NCBI RefSeq assembly: GCF_000687455.2
Contig: NZ_JGVW01000058.1
Coordinates: forward strand, 1-37,178
Length of the DNA: 37,178 nt
From: Burkholderia sp. lig30
GTDB taxonomy: Bacteria > Pseudomonadota > Gammaproteobacteria > Burkholderiales > Burkholderiaceae
Reading direction: 5' to 3'
The notes under the pieces were generated by a model, which worked only from the letters and a program-made list of their open reading frames with translations, was not told where the DNA came from and did not search any database. The position numbers and the translations under genes are program-made. Shown piece after piece: positions 23,617-32,481 of the stretch (the stretch's first letter is position 1; each line of letters starts with the position of its first letter).

Positions 23617-24975
23617 ATGGCCAAGGGTTCGTCCGAGGGGGGCGGCAACGGCGTGCTGCTCACCGACCTCTACGAACTGACGATGCTGCAGGCGTATTTC
23701 GATGCCGCGATGAACGACGTCGCGAGCTTCGAGTTCTTCGTGCGCAAGCTGCCCGAGTCGCGCAACTTCCTGCTCGCGGCGGGCCTGGCGCCGGTGCTCG
23801 ACTACCTGGAAAGCGTGCGGTTTACCACTCGCGACATCGCGCAACTGGCTCGAACAGGGCGCTTTCGCGAGGAATTCCTCGCGGCGCTCGCCGACCTGCG
23901 GTTCACCGGATCGGTCCACGCGATGCCGGAAGGCACGGTGTTCTTCGCCGACGAGCCGATCCTGCGCGTCACGGCGCCGATGCGCGAAGCGCAACTGGTC
24001 GAGAGCCGCGTGATGAACCTGCTGCACTACGCGACGCTCGCCGCGAGCAAGGCGGCGCGCGCGGTGCTGGCCGCGCCAGGGCGGCCGCTGGTCGATTTCG
24101 GGCTGCGACGCGCCCACGGGGCGGAAGCCGGGTTGCTGTCCGCGCGCGCGAGCTATCTGGCGGGCTTCTCCGGCACCGCGACGCTGCTTGCCGGACTGCG
24201 CTACGGCATCCCGACGTTCGGCACGATGGCGCATTCGTATGTGCAGGCGCACGGCGACGAAGCGCTGGCGTTCGAGCACTTCGTACGGTCGCAGCCGGAC
24301 AACGCGGTGTTGCTGATCGACACCTACGACACCGAACGCGCCGCGTCCAGGGTGGTGGAGGTCGCGCGGCGGCTCGCGCCGGAAGGATTCTCGATCAAGG
24401 GCGTGCGGCTCGACAGCGGCGACCTCGCGGCGCACGCGCGGCGCGTGCGCGACATCCTGGATCGCGGCGGCCTCGGCGGCGTGACGATTTTCGCGAGCGG
24501 CAATCTGGACGAATACGCGTTGCGTGATCTGGTCGAACGGCATGCGCCGATCGACGGTTTCGGCGTCGGCACGCGAATGAACACGTCGTCGGACGCGCCG
24601 TACCTCGATTGCGCGTACAAGCTGGTCGCGTATGCCGGCGAGCCGAGGCGCAAGCGCTCGGAGGGCAAGGCGACGTGGCCGGGCCGCAAGCAGGTGTTCC
24701 GGCGCTATGCGGCCGATGGCCGGATCGAGGCCGACTGCCTCGCGCTCGACGACGAGCGCCACGACGGCGTTGCGCTGCTCGCGCTGGCGATGGTCGACGG
24801 CGTGCGGCTCGAGCAGCCGTCGCTCGACGCGAGCCGCGCGTACGCGGCGCGCCAGCTCGACACGCTGCCCGCGCGCAGCCGCGCGCTGACGGCGGCGGAG
24901 CCGGTGGCCGTCGAGGTGTCCCCGGCGCTGGCCGCGCTCACGCAGCGAATGGAAGCCTGCCAGGCGAGCGGGTGA
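23617..24975 (+). CDS. pncB: Nicotinate phosphoribosyltransferase
   Basis: 452-aa cytoplasmic enzyme that converts nicotinate and PRPP to nicotinate mononucleotide in NAD salvage (Preiss-Handler pathway). Family features include LLTDLYELTMLQAYF at the N-terminus, DFGLRRAHGAEAG, the FGTMAHSYVQAH stretch, GVRLDSGDL and FGVGTRMNTSSDAPYLDCAYKL cut into its two halves GVGTRMNTS and YLDCAYKLVAY. The length fits bacterial and plant-type NAPRTases. AAGGAGG lies before the ATG at 23617, which decides the start within a longer frame. It follows an FNR/ANR-like promoter and converges on ald, so NAD salvage and alanine/pyruvate redox balance may be co-regulated under low oxygen (inference). Confidence 0.93.
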   Translation: MAKGSSEGGGNGVLLTDLYELTMLQAYFDAAMNDVASFEFFVRKLPESRNFLLAAGLAPVLDYLESVRFTTRDIAQLARTGRFREEFLAALADLRFTGSVHAMPEGTVFFADEPILRVTAPMREAQLVESRVMNLLHYATLAASKAARAVLAAPGRPLVDFGLRRAHGAEAGLLSARASYLAGFSGTATLLAGLRYGIPTFGTMAHSYVQAHGDEALAFEHFVRSQPDNAVLLIDTYDTERAASRVVEVARRLAPEGFSIKGVRLDSGDLAAHARRVRDILDRGGLGGVTIFASGNLDEYALRDLVERHAPIDGFGVGTRMNTSSDAPYLDCAYKLVAYAGEPRRKRSEGKATWPGRKQVFRRYAADGRIEADCLALDDERHDGVALLALAMVDGVRLEQPSLDASRAYAARQLDTLPARSRALTAAEPVAVEVSPALAALTQRMEACQASG

Positions 24976-24980
24976 GCGCG

Positions 24981-25002
24981 GCGGCCCGCGCCGGCGGGCC
25001 GC
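24981..25002. terminator. Bidirectional hairpin between pncB and ald
   Basis: GCGGCCCGC-GCCG-GCGGGCCGC is a perfect 9-bp stem with a 4-base loop in the 34-bp gap between convergent stop codons. No U-tract. Confidence 0.65.
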
Positions 25003-25009
25003 GCATCGC

Positions 25010-26125
25010 TCAGTCGAGCATTTCGTCGGCGGACAGATACGGCTTGCCGAGCGCCCGGGCGACCGCCGCGTGCGTGATGTGGCCGTCGCAGACGTTCAGG
25101 CCCGCGCGCAGGTTCGGATCGTCGGCCATCGCGCGTTTCCAGCCTTTGTCGGCGAGCGCGACGGCATGGCCGATCGTCGCGTTGTTGAGCGCGAACGTCG
25201 AGGTGCGCGCGACGGCGCCGGGCATGTTCGCGACGCAATAGTGGACGACGCCGTCGACGACATAGGTCGGTTTCGCATGCGTGGTCGCATGCGAGGTCTC
25301 GAAGCAGCCGCCCTGGTCGATCGCGACGTCGACGACGACCGCGCCCTTGCGCATCTTCCCGATCATGTCGCGCGTCACGAGCCGCGGCGCGGCGGCGCCG
25401 GGGATCAGCACGGCGCCGACGACGACATCCGCGTCGAGCACCGCGTCGATGACGGTATGCGTGTTGGAGCAGAGCGTCTCGATCCGGTTGCCGAAGATCA
25501 GGTCGAGCTGGCGCAGCCGGTCGACGTTCCGGTCGAGCACCGTCACGCGCGCGCCCATGCCGACCGCGATCTGCAGCGCATGCGTGCCAACCACACCGGC
25601 GCCGAGCACGACGACGTGCGCGGGCGCGACGCCCGGCACGCCCGCCATCAGCAGCCCCATGCCGCCGCGGGGGCTTTCGAGCTGCGCGGCCGCGACCTGG
25701 ACCGACATGCGCCCGGCGACCTCGCTCATCGGCGCCAGCAGCGGCAGGCCGCCGCCGGGGCCCGTGACGGTCTCGTAGGCGACGCACACCGCGCCGGATT
25801 TGACGAGCGCCGCCGCCTGCTCGGGATCGGGCGCGAGGTGCAGATACGTGTAGAGGATCTGGCCGGGGCGCAGCATCGCGCATTCGGCGGGCTGCGGCTC
25901 CTTGACCTTGACGATCATGTCGGCGCGCGCGAACAGGTCGGCGGCGTCGTCGCACAGCATCGCGCCGGCGGCCTCGTACGCGTCGTCGTACAGCCCGATG
26001 GCCGTGCCGGCATGGCGTTGCACCAGCACCTGATGACCGCGCCGGGTCAGTTCGTGCGTGCTGGCGGGCGTCAGGCCGACGCGGTATTCGTAGTTCTTGA
26101 TCTCCTTCGGTACGCCGATCAGCAT
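25010..26125 (-). CDS. ald: Alanine dehydrogenase
   Basis: 371-aa cytoplasmic enzyme interconverting alanine and pyruvate plus ammonia with NAD(H). Residues match the catalytic set known from Mycobacterium Ald: R15 (NYEYRVGLTP), K75 (VKVKEPQ) and H96 (YTYLHLAPD), plus the NAD loop VVLGAGVVGTHAL and the YCVANMPGAVARTSTFALNN motif. GGAGGTG precedes the ATG at 26125, excluding the Arg-rich upstream extension to 26233. In other bacteria reductive alanine formation recycles NADH under hypoxia, which fits the neighbouring FNR-like promoters. The leader contains two very strong hairpins. Confidence 0.96.
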   Translation of the reverse strand: MLIGVPKEIKNYEYRVGLTPASTHELTRRGHQVLVQRHAGTAIGLYDDAYEAAGAMLCDDAADLFARADMIVKVKEPQPAECAMLRPGQILYTYLHLAPDPEQAAALVKSGAVCVAYETVTGPGGGLPLLAPMSEVAGRMSVQVAAAQLESPRGGMGLLMAGVPGVAPAHVVVLGAGVVGTHALQIAVGMGARVTVLDRNVDRLRQLDLIFGNRIETLCSNTHTVIDAVLDADVVVGAVLIPGAAAPRLVTRDMIGKMRKGAVVVDVAIDQGGCFETSHATTHAKPTYVVDGVVHYCVANMPGAVARTSTFALNNATIGHAVALADKGWKRAMADDPNLRAGLNVCDGHITHAAVARALGKPYLSADEMLD

Positions 26126-26156
26126 GGGACACCTCCACGGGCAATGGTTCTGGTTT

Positions 26157-26231
26157 CGCCGGCGGCGCGAGCCCTCGCGCCGCCGGCGGTCGTGCCGTGC
26201 GCGCATGCCGGTGTTGAGGGGGCATGCGCGC
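26157..26231 (-). promoter_or_regulatory. Two strong consecutive hairpins in the ald leader
   Basis: Proximal: CGCCGGCGGCGCGAG (26157-26171) and CTCGCGCCGCCGGCG (26174-26188), a perfect 15-bp inverted repeat with only two central bases. Distal: GCGCGCATGCC (26199-26209) and GGCATGCGCGC (26221-26231), 11 bp with an 11-base loop. Both lie between the upstream gene's stop and the ald start, the nearer one 31 bp before the ATG. No U-tract follows either, so leader regulation and factor-dependent termination are both open. Confidence 0.55.
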
Positions 26232-26304
26232 ATGCGGTGTGTGGCCGCCGCGCGTCGCGCCCGTCGTGGTCGGGCGACCGACCGCCGGCGAACGCGGCGT
26301 GGCG

Positions 26305-26721
26305 TCAGGCGGTTTTCACGAGCGGCCTGGTGCGTGCGCCGGGCGAGTCAACCGGCCTGATCCCGGCGCCGAACCACGGGACGTCGGCGGCGAGCGACGC
26401 GGTGTAGCGCGTCCAGCCGCGCGGGTTGCCCGCGAACAGCTTCGCGCAGACCGGCGCCGCGATCGCGTCGCGGTCGAGCGGCGCGTCGAGCAGTTGTTGC
26501 GGCCACAGGCAGAACGCGTGCAGCACGGCGCTGGTGAATTCGCGCACCGTCATGTGCTCGACCACGTGCTGGAGCAGCGGCGCGTCGGCCAGCATTTGCT
26601 GAGTCGTGATCAGCGCGCCGATGGTCTCGTCGTCACGCTCGCTTTCGAGCACGCAACTCAGCGTCTGCATTACGCCACCCAGATGCAGCAGGAGCGCGCG
26701 GCGTTCGAGGGCTTCGTTCAT
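26305..26721 (-). CDS. Hypothetical protein
   Basis: 138-aa soluble protein that I do not recognise. It is helical and Leu/Ala-rich at the start (MNEALERRALLLHLGGVMQT), with an acidic ESERDDETIGA segment and a middle section LLQHVVEHMTVREFTSAVLH. The C-terminal region has aromatic residues (NPRGWTRYTASLAADVPWFG) and a low-complexity tail. GGAG lies nine bases before the ATG at 26721, and the longer frame to 26919 has no support. It is upstream of ald on the same strand, 179 bp away and separated by two hairpins, and divergent from the antiporter gene. Confidence 0.6.
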   Translation of the reverse strand: MNEALERRALLLHLGGVMQTLSCVLESERDDETIGALITTQQMLADAPLLQHVVEHMTVREFTSAVLHAFCLWPQQLLDAPLDRDAIAAPVCAKLFAGNPRGWTRYTASLAADVPWFGAGIRPVDSPGARTRPLVKTA

Positions 26722-26982
26722 GGGGCATTTCTCCAGCATGCGGACCCGGGCGGCCGGCGCGCGGCGTTGACGGTGCGCGCACGGATCGCGCGCGCCGTGT
26801 TGATGCGTCGATGGCGAATATCCAGGATATCCAAGCGTACTGGCGCGGCGAGGGATGTCAAGACGCGCTGCAAGGCGCGGCCGTTGCGACCGCGTGAATT
26901 TTTCGCGGCACCGCGCCATTTGTCCGCGTCATCCCTTATCCTTTCAACCTTACTAAATTATTACATCGACAAAGGAGTGGGG

Positions 26983-28707
26983 ATGCCTCATGACGTCAGC
27001 CTGATCGCGCTGCTCGCGGCCGGTTTCGGTCTCGCGATGATCTTCGGTTATCTCGCATCGCTGCTGAAAATGCCGCCGCTCGTTGGCTATCTGCTCGCCG
27101 GGATCGTGATCGGGCCCGGCACGCCGGGCTTCGTCGGCGATCTCGCGCTCGCGCAGCAGCTCGCGGAGATCGGCGTGATGCTGCTGATGTTTGGCGTCGG
27201 CCTGCATTTCTCACTCGGCGATCTGCTCGCGGTCCGCAAGATCGCGCTGCCCGGCGCGATCGTGCAGATCACCGTCGCGACGCTGCTCGGCGGCGGGCTC
27301 GCGATGCTGTGGGGCTGGAGCGCCGGCGCGGCGCTCGTGTTCGGCCTGGCGCTGTCGGTCGCGAGCACCGTCGTGCTGCTGCGCGCGCTCGAAGGGCGGG
27401 GGCTCGTCGAGACGGTCAACGGGCGGATCGCGGTCGGCTGGCTCGTGGTCGAGGATCTCGTGATGGTGCTCGTGCTGGTGCTGCTGCCGCCGGTGGCCGG
27501 GCTGCTCGGCGGCACGCCGCCCGGCGACGCCCACGCGGGCGGGGCGGGCATCTGGAGCACGCTCGGCACCACGTTCCTGAAAGTCGCGGCGTTCATCGCG
27601 TTGATGCTGGTGGTCGGCAAGCGGGTGTTTCCGCGCGTGCTGTGGCTCGTCGCGCGCACCGGCTCGCGCGAGCTGTTCACGCTGTGCATGATCGCGGCGG
27701 CGGTCGGCGTCGCGTTCGGCGCGGCGAAGCTGTTCGACGTGTCGTTCGCGCTCGGCGCGTTCTTCGCCGGGATGATGATGCGCGAATCCGAGTTCAGCCG
27801 CCGCGCGGCCGACGAGACGCTGCCGCTGCGCGACGCGTTCTCCGTGCTGTTCTTCATCTCGGTGGGCATGCTGTTCGATCCCGGCGTGCTCGTCAACGAG
27901 CCGCTGCGCGTGATCGAGGTCGCGGCGATCGTGCTCGTCGGCAAGACGCTCGCGGCGGTCGCGCTGGTGCTGGCGTTCCGCTATCCGCTCAACACCGCGC
28001 TCACGGTCGGCGCGGGGCTCGCGCAGATCGGCGAGTTCTCGTTCATTCTCGCCGGGCTCGGCCGCTCGCTCGGCCTGCTGTCGGCCGAAGGGCAGAGCCT
28101 GATCCTGGCTGTCGCGCTGATCTCGATCGCGTTGAACACCTTCATGTTCGCGGCGATCGAGCCGGCCATCGCGTGGATCCGCCAGCATTCCGCGTTCGCG
28201 CGGCGGCTCGAGGCCCGCGACGATCCGCTCGCCGCGCTGCCGATGTCCACGCCGCAGGCACACCTGGCCGGCCAGGTCGTGATCGTCGGCTACGGGCGGG
28301 TCGGCGCGCGGATCGCGCAGGCGCTCGACGAGCGGCGGATCGCGTATGTCGTGGTCGAGCAGAACCGGGAAACCGTCGAGAAGCTGCGCGAAGACGGCAT
28401 CGCGGCGGTGTCGGGCGACGCGATCGAGCCGATCGTGCTCGTGCAGGCGCACATCGCGCGCGCGGGGATGCTGGTCGTCACGCTGCCGGATGTGTTCGAC
28501 GTGCGGCAGATCGTCGAGATCTCGCGCACGCTCAATCCGGCGCTCGAAGTCGCGCTGTGCACCAACAGTGGCGACGAAGCCGCGCTGCTCGCGAACGAGG
28601 GCGTGGGCACCGTGTTCATGGGCGAGGCCGAGCTGGCGCGCGGAATGACCGACCACGTGCTTTCGCGGATGGGCGTGGCCGCGCCGAAGGCGGCCGCCGC
28701 CCACTGA
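26983..28707 (+). CDS. ybaL: YbaL/KefB-type monovalent cation:proton antiporter with RCK domain
   Basis: 574-aa inner-membrane transporter of the CPA2 family. About 12 membrane segments cover residues 5-390, with PPLVGYLLAGIVIGPGTPGF (31-50) and LALSVASTVVLLRALE characteristic of KefB/YbaL. The cytoplasmic TrkA-N (RCK) domain begins near residue 430 with VVIVGYGRVGARIAQAL and binds a nucleotide. It probably exports K+ or another cation in exchange for H+ and is ligand-gated. AAAGGAGTGGGG directly before the ATG at 26983 fixes the start within a longer open frame. The upstream AT-rich stretch likely holds its promoter. It converges on the FtsI-like gene. Confidence 0.92.
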   Translation: MPHDVSLIALLAAGFGLAMIFGYLASLLKMPPLVGYLLAGIVIGPGTPGFVGDLALAQQLAEIGVMLLMFGVGLHFSLGDLLAVRKIALPGAIVQITVATLLGGGLAMLWGWSAGAALVFGLALSVASTVVLLRALEGRGLVETVNGRIAVGWLVVEDLVMVLVLVLLPPVAGLLGGTPPGDAHAGGAGIWSTLGTTFLKVAAFIALMLVVGKRVFPRVLWLVARTGSRELFTLCMIAAAVGVAFGAAKLFDVSFALGAFFAGMMMRESEFSRRAADETLPLRDAFSVLFFISVGMLFDPGVLVNEPLRVIEVAAIVLVGKTLAAVALVLAFRYPLNTALTVGAGLAQIGEFSFILAGLGRSLGLLSAEGQSLILAVALISIALNTFMFAAIEPAIAWIRQHSAFARRLEARDDPLAALPMSTPQAHLAGQVVIVGYGRVGARIAQALDERRIAYVVVEQNRETVEKLREDGIAAVSGDAIEPIVLVQAHIARAGMLVVTLPDVFDVRQIVEISRTLNPALEVALCTNSGDEAALLANEGVGTVFMGEAELARGMTDHVLSRMGVAAPKAAAAH

Positions 28708-28745
28708 TGCGCGGGCCTTGAGCCCGTTATCGGCGTGAAGCGGCC

Positions 28746-30512
28746 CTACGCCGCCGGCTTCGGCGGGGCGGGCCGGGCAGATTCGACGGGCGTGTCCGGC
28801 GGTACCCCGAGCAGTTGCAGCGCGCCGCCCGCCACCGACGAGAACACCGGCCCGGCCACCGTGCCGCCGTAATACCCCTTGCCGGCCGGCTCGTCGATCA
28901 TCACCGCGACGATCAGGCGCGGATCGCTCATCGGCGCCATGCCGGCAAAGAGGGCGCGGTACTTGCCCTTCGCATACGACTTGCCGACCTGCTTGCGGGC
29001 GGTGCCGGTCTTGCCGCCGATCCGGTAGCCGTCGACGCGCGCCGCGCGGCCGGTGCCGCCTTCGCTGACTGCCATCTCCAGCATCGAACGGATTGCCGCC
29101 GCGGTCGCGGGCGACGCCACGCGATGGCCGCGATGCGCGTCGACCGTCTGCCGGTCGGTGCCGTTTTTCAGCAACGACACCGGATGCAGCGTGCCGTCGC
29201 CGGCATACGCGGTATACATCTGAGCGATCTGCAGCAGCGACATCGACAGGCCGTAGCCGTAGGCCATCGTCGCCTGTTCGATCGGGCGCCAGCGCTTGTA
29301 CGGCCGCAGGCGGCCCGACGCGACGCCGGGGAACGTCAGGTCCGGCGCGCGGCCGATTCCGTATTCCTGATACTTGTTCCAGATCGTCTCGGCGGGCAGG
29401 TTCAGCGCGAGCTTCGCGAGCGCGACGTTGCTTGACTTCTGCAGCGCCTGCGCGATCGTCAGCGTGCCGTGGTTGGAGGTGTCGTGGATCACCGCCGGCC
29501 CGATCCTGTAGGTGCCGGGCGACGTGTTGATCAGCGTCTGCGGGCGCACTTTGCCCGCATCGAGCGACAGCGCGACGACGAGCGGCTTGATCGTGGAGCC
29601 GGGCTCGAACGTGTCGATGACCGCGCGGTTGCGCAATTGCTGGCCGGTGAGGCGGGCCCGGTCGTTCGGGTCGAAGGTCGGATAGTTCGCTAGTGCGAGG
29701 ATTTCGCCGTTCTGCGCGTCGAGCACGACGACGCTGCCCGCCTGCGCGTTGTTCGCGATCACCGCCGCCTTCAGCTGGCTGAACGCGAGCTGCTGGATGC
29801 GGCGGTCGATCGTCAGCTCGATCGTCGCGCCGTGCCGCGCCGGCACGAGCGGGCGCGTGTCCGACACGATGCGGCCGAGCCGGTCGCGGATCACCTCGCG
29901 TTGCCCGGCGGTGCCCGACAGCCTCGTGTTGGTGGCCAGCTCGACGCCTTCCTGGCCTTGATCCTCGATGTTCGTGAAGCCGACGATGTGCGCGGCCGAT
30001 TCGCCTTCCGGGTAGTAGCGCTTCGAGTCGGCGATCTGCGTGACGCCATCGATCGCCAGCTTGTCGAGGTGACTCGCGGTGTCGGCATCGATCTGGCGCT
30101 TCAGCAGCACGAACGTGCGGTCGTTTCTCAGGCGCCGCTTCAGTTCGTCGATCGGCATGTCAAGCAGCTTCGCGAGCGGCGGATAGTCGGTCTCGGCGAC
30201 GACCTTCGGGTTTGCCCAGATTTCGTACGTGGACAGGCTGACGGCAAGCATCGCGCCATTGCGGTCGACGATGCTCCCGCGCATCGCGTCGAGCTCGATC
30301 GTGCGCTGATAGCGCTTCTGGCCCTGACCGGCGTAGAACGGCTGATTGGCGACCTGCACCCAGAACGCGCGTGCAATCAGCGTGGCGAACGCGAGAAACA
30401 CGAGGATGACGACGCACTTCGAGCGCCAGACCGGCAGGCTGGGGGCCAGCATCGGATGCTTCGTCGCGGCCGCGTACGGGTCGGCGGGATGGATCTTCTT
30501 CTTCACGCGCAT
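28746..30512 (-). CDS. ftsI: FtsI/PBP2-type peptidoglycan D,D-transpeptidase
   Basis: 588-aa class B penicillin-binding protein: cytoplasmic tail (1-32), one membrane anchor (about 33-51), PBP dimerisation domain and C-terminal transpeptidase. Active-site motifs are S306-T-I-K309 (EPGSTIKP), S360-S-N362 and K501-T-G503. It cross-links septal peptidoglycan in the periplasm. The main ftsI normally sits in the dcw cell-division cluster, but here the neighbours are an antiporter and decayed insertion elements, so this is probably a second copy. Two PBP3-type paralogues are known from other Gram-negatives. The ATG at 30512 has a weak ribosome-binding site. The C-terminus is Pro/Ala-rich. Confidence 0.9.
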   Translation of the reverse strand: MRVKKKIHPADPYAAATKHPMLAPSLPVWRSKCVVILVFLAFATLIARAFWVQVANQPFYAGQGQKRYQRTIELDAMRGSIVDRNGAMLAVSLSTYEIWANPKVVAETDYPPLAKLLDMPIDELKRRLRNDRTFVLLKRQIDADTASHLDKLAIDGVTQIADSKRYYPEGESAAHIVGFTNIEDQGQEGVELATNTRLSGTAGQREVIRDRLGRIVSDTRPLVPARHGATIELTIDRRIQQLAFSQLKAAVIANNAQAGSVVVLDAQNGEILALANYPTFDPNDRARLTGQQLRNRAVIDTFEPGSTIKPLVVALSLDAGKVRPQTLINTSPGTYRIGPAVIHDTSNHGTLTIAQALQKSSNVALAKLALNLPAETIWNKYQEYGIGRAPDLTFPGVASGRLRPYKRWRPIEQATMAYGYGLSMSLLQIAQMYTAYAGDGTLHPVSLLKNGTDRQTVDAHRGHRVASPATAAAIRSMLEMAVSEGGTGRAARVDGYRIGGKTGTARKQVGKSYAKGKYRALFAGMAPMSDPRLIVAVMIDEPAGKGYYGGTVAGPVFSSVAGGALQLLGVPPDTPVESARPAPPKPAA

Positions 30513-30675
30513 GCGATGGGATGTTCCGGGCCGCGCTCAGGCGGGCTGTCAGTGTGAATGATGTGATTGTAATGAATGAGTAATTATTGTGTTTGGAAAA
30601 TGACGGGTTTCCGGCGGATTGGGCCTGGCAGGCCAGCAGACAGGCGAGGGGGTGAGGGGGAGATCGAACAGAAGG
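30513..30675. other. AT-rich region upstream of the ftsI-like gene
   Basis: Markedly AT-rich from about 30550 to 30605, presumably the ftsI promoter; a TACAAT hexamer is seen on the minus strand. No gene. Confidence 0.4.
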
Positions 30676-31057
30676 GCCTTGTGATCGATCAGCCAACGTT
30701 GTCGCGTTGGCTCTTCGTGGCACTTTTTGGGAGCGTGTAGCGGTTGCGCTTGAACGAGAAGCCTTCGGCGCTTAAGCGCGGCGCTCAACGTCTCGAGCCG
30801 GCACGGGAGCGGTTCGTTGAAGATGGCCTCGATCCGTTGTGCAATTTGCGCCAGCGTCAAAGGTTCGGCCTGAGCAAATTGAACGGCCGCTACCGCCAGG
30901 AGGTATCCGGCAATGCGCGGGGCCTGCCGCCCTTATGGCCGATCAGCAATCCGATTACGCCCTGCTCACGCCAGGCCCGCGCCCAGTTGTAGATCGATTG
31001 ATCGCTCATGCCGAACTTCTCGGCCACCTCTGCCGGTTGGACTTTACTCGCAGGCAT
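30676..31057 (-). pseudogene. IS630-like/winged-HTH transposase N-terminal remnant
   Basis: From the ATG at 31057 the frame reads MPASKVQPAEVAEKFGMSDQ, SIYNWARAWREQGVIGLLIG, HKGGRPR, the HTH start of IS630-type transposases, then a stop. A second frame continues YLLAVAAVQFAQAEPLTLAQ, IAQRIEAIFNEPLPC, ETLSAALKR, and a third supplies EGFSFKRNRYTLPK before the first resumes. At least two frameshifts are present and the whole DDE catalytic half is missing, so it is dead. It marks past insertion-sequence activity next to the ftsI-like gene. Confidence 0.7.
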
Positions 31058-31860
31058 CAGCAGGCCTGCCGCACGCGCGGGAAAATCCCGATGTCAGTGA
31101 TTGATCGACAGTTGTTGAACGTCAGCTCCTCGTCGTCGTTAAGCATGACGACACACTTCATACAGAAATCCGCAGTTGCGTTCCGCCAAAGCTGGAAAAA
31201 TTCAAACGTGTTTACTAGATCCACTTATGTTGATTTTGCCATTCATGGAACACTACCAGATGACGAGGCGTTGCACTTCAGATTTGAAGCTGTCCTTTCA
31301 TCCTTCGACTAGGATGAGACGCCGTCAAACTTAGGGTCGAAATTTTCTGCGAATAAAATTCCGTTGTCGTTTGTTGACAAATTTTATCTTGTGTCATGCA
31401 GTCGCGAAACGAAAATTCATACGGATTGTGAACGTCATGGACGCCGGATTTACGGTGCGTTGATTGCTATTCACACAATTGAATGTGCCGTGACAGCCGT
31501 TGACGGCATACATCTGGATGGCTGGGGAGCGTGCCGCTGGCCGTCCCCCTGGTGATTGTTGCGTAAACGATGCGTAAGCTAAGCCGTTTTGCTGAATTGT
31601 TTCGAATGGGTTTGCTTTCAGAAATTCACTTTCCCGGGCGCGCACACAATTTTTCATGATCGATCCCATTCGATTTCCCGGGTGCTGTATTCGGGTAATC
31701 ACGAGTGAAAAGACGGGTAGGCAGGTGCGATACGCGTGGATAGTCGGCCCGGAACACTCCGCAAGGGATTGTGTGGCAAACCTCGGGGGCTGGAATGGAG
31801 TTGTGTGATTTGTAAGCGGCAGGCATATTGACGCGTGATTCCTGAAAATTCTGACACGGT
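31058..31860. other. AT-rich stretch without a convincing gene
   Basis: Lower GC than the flanks. A short plus-strand frame ending at 31312 (ending HGTLPDDEALHFRFEAVLSS) and a 196-codon minus-strand frame (31394-31984) were considered; neither has a ribosome-binding site or a recognisable family. Probably debris of foreign DNA. Confidence 0.4.
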
Positions 31861-32392
31861 TTGGATGGGTCCGAGGATGCGGATGCCAGAGGGGGATTTT
31901 CTTCGGCAATCGCTGGGCGAGCAGATCAACTTGACGCATCCGCTGGTGCGGTTGACCGATATGATCGACTGGCAGTTGAAGCACTGCTGGCGGAGACGAT
32001 CAAAGCGGCCAAACTGGCGAAGGTCATCAAGAGCACGAGCCTGAAGCGCGTGATTGTCATGGAGAGGGCTGGTGCTCATGACGCCGATTTGCGCCTGTTG
32101 GGGCGCTCCCTGGAACATCTGGTGAAGGCGGCCGCCCGGCACGGTTTGACGCTGCGGCAGAACTATGACCGCGAGACACCGCGTCTGGCGGTCCAGATCG
32201 GCCGCTACGCGTACGCTGAGGAAGACGCAGTGGACCTTGTGTTCGCGCATGGGCCGCGTGATACGGGACGTCGAACGGCAACTCGATAGCGTGGCGCAGC
32301 AAAGCCGGGCGGCGTTGGAAGAACTGACCGGCTGCGCGAAACGGATTCTGTCGCAGAACGCGAGGGATGCGCACGATGATCCGGCGGCATGA
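31861..32392 (+). pseudogene. IS5-family transposase remnant, multiply frameshifted
   Basis: Pieces in three frames line up as one transposase: PEGDFLRQSLGEQINLTHPL with VRLTDMIDW; then EALLAETIKAAKLAKVIKST, SLKRVIV and LEHLVKAAARHGLTLRQNY; then GRVIRDVERQLDSVAQQSR with AALEEL and AKRILSQNA. The order and wording fit IS5-type transposases, but an internal segment and the whole C-terminal catalytic part are missing. Terminal inverted repeats were not found. Confidence 0.75.
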
Positions 32393-32481
32393 CGCCGCTG
32401 CAAAAGTAGCGAATCGTTCAGGGGCGACTAGATATGCCTATGCCACACAATTAGTCCAGACCCCACAAGATTGAGGAATTC

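Noticed and set aside
31394..31984. 196-codon minus-strand frame
   Set aside because: No ribosome-binding site or family; overlaps the IS5-like remnant and has debris-like composition.
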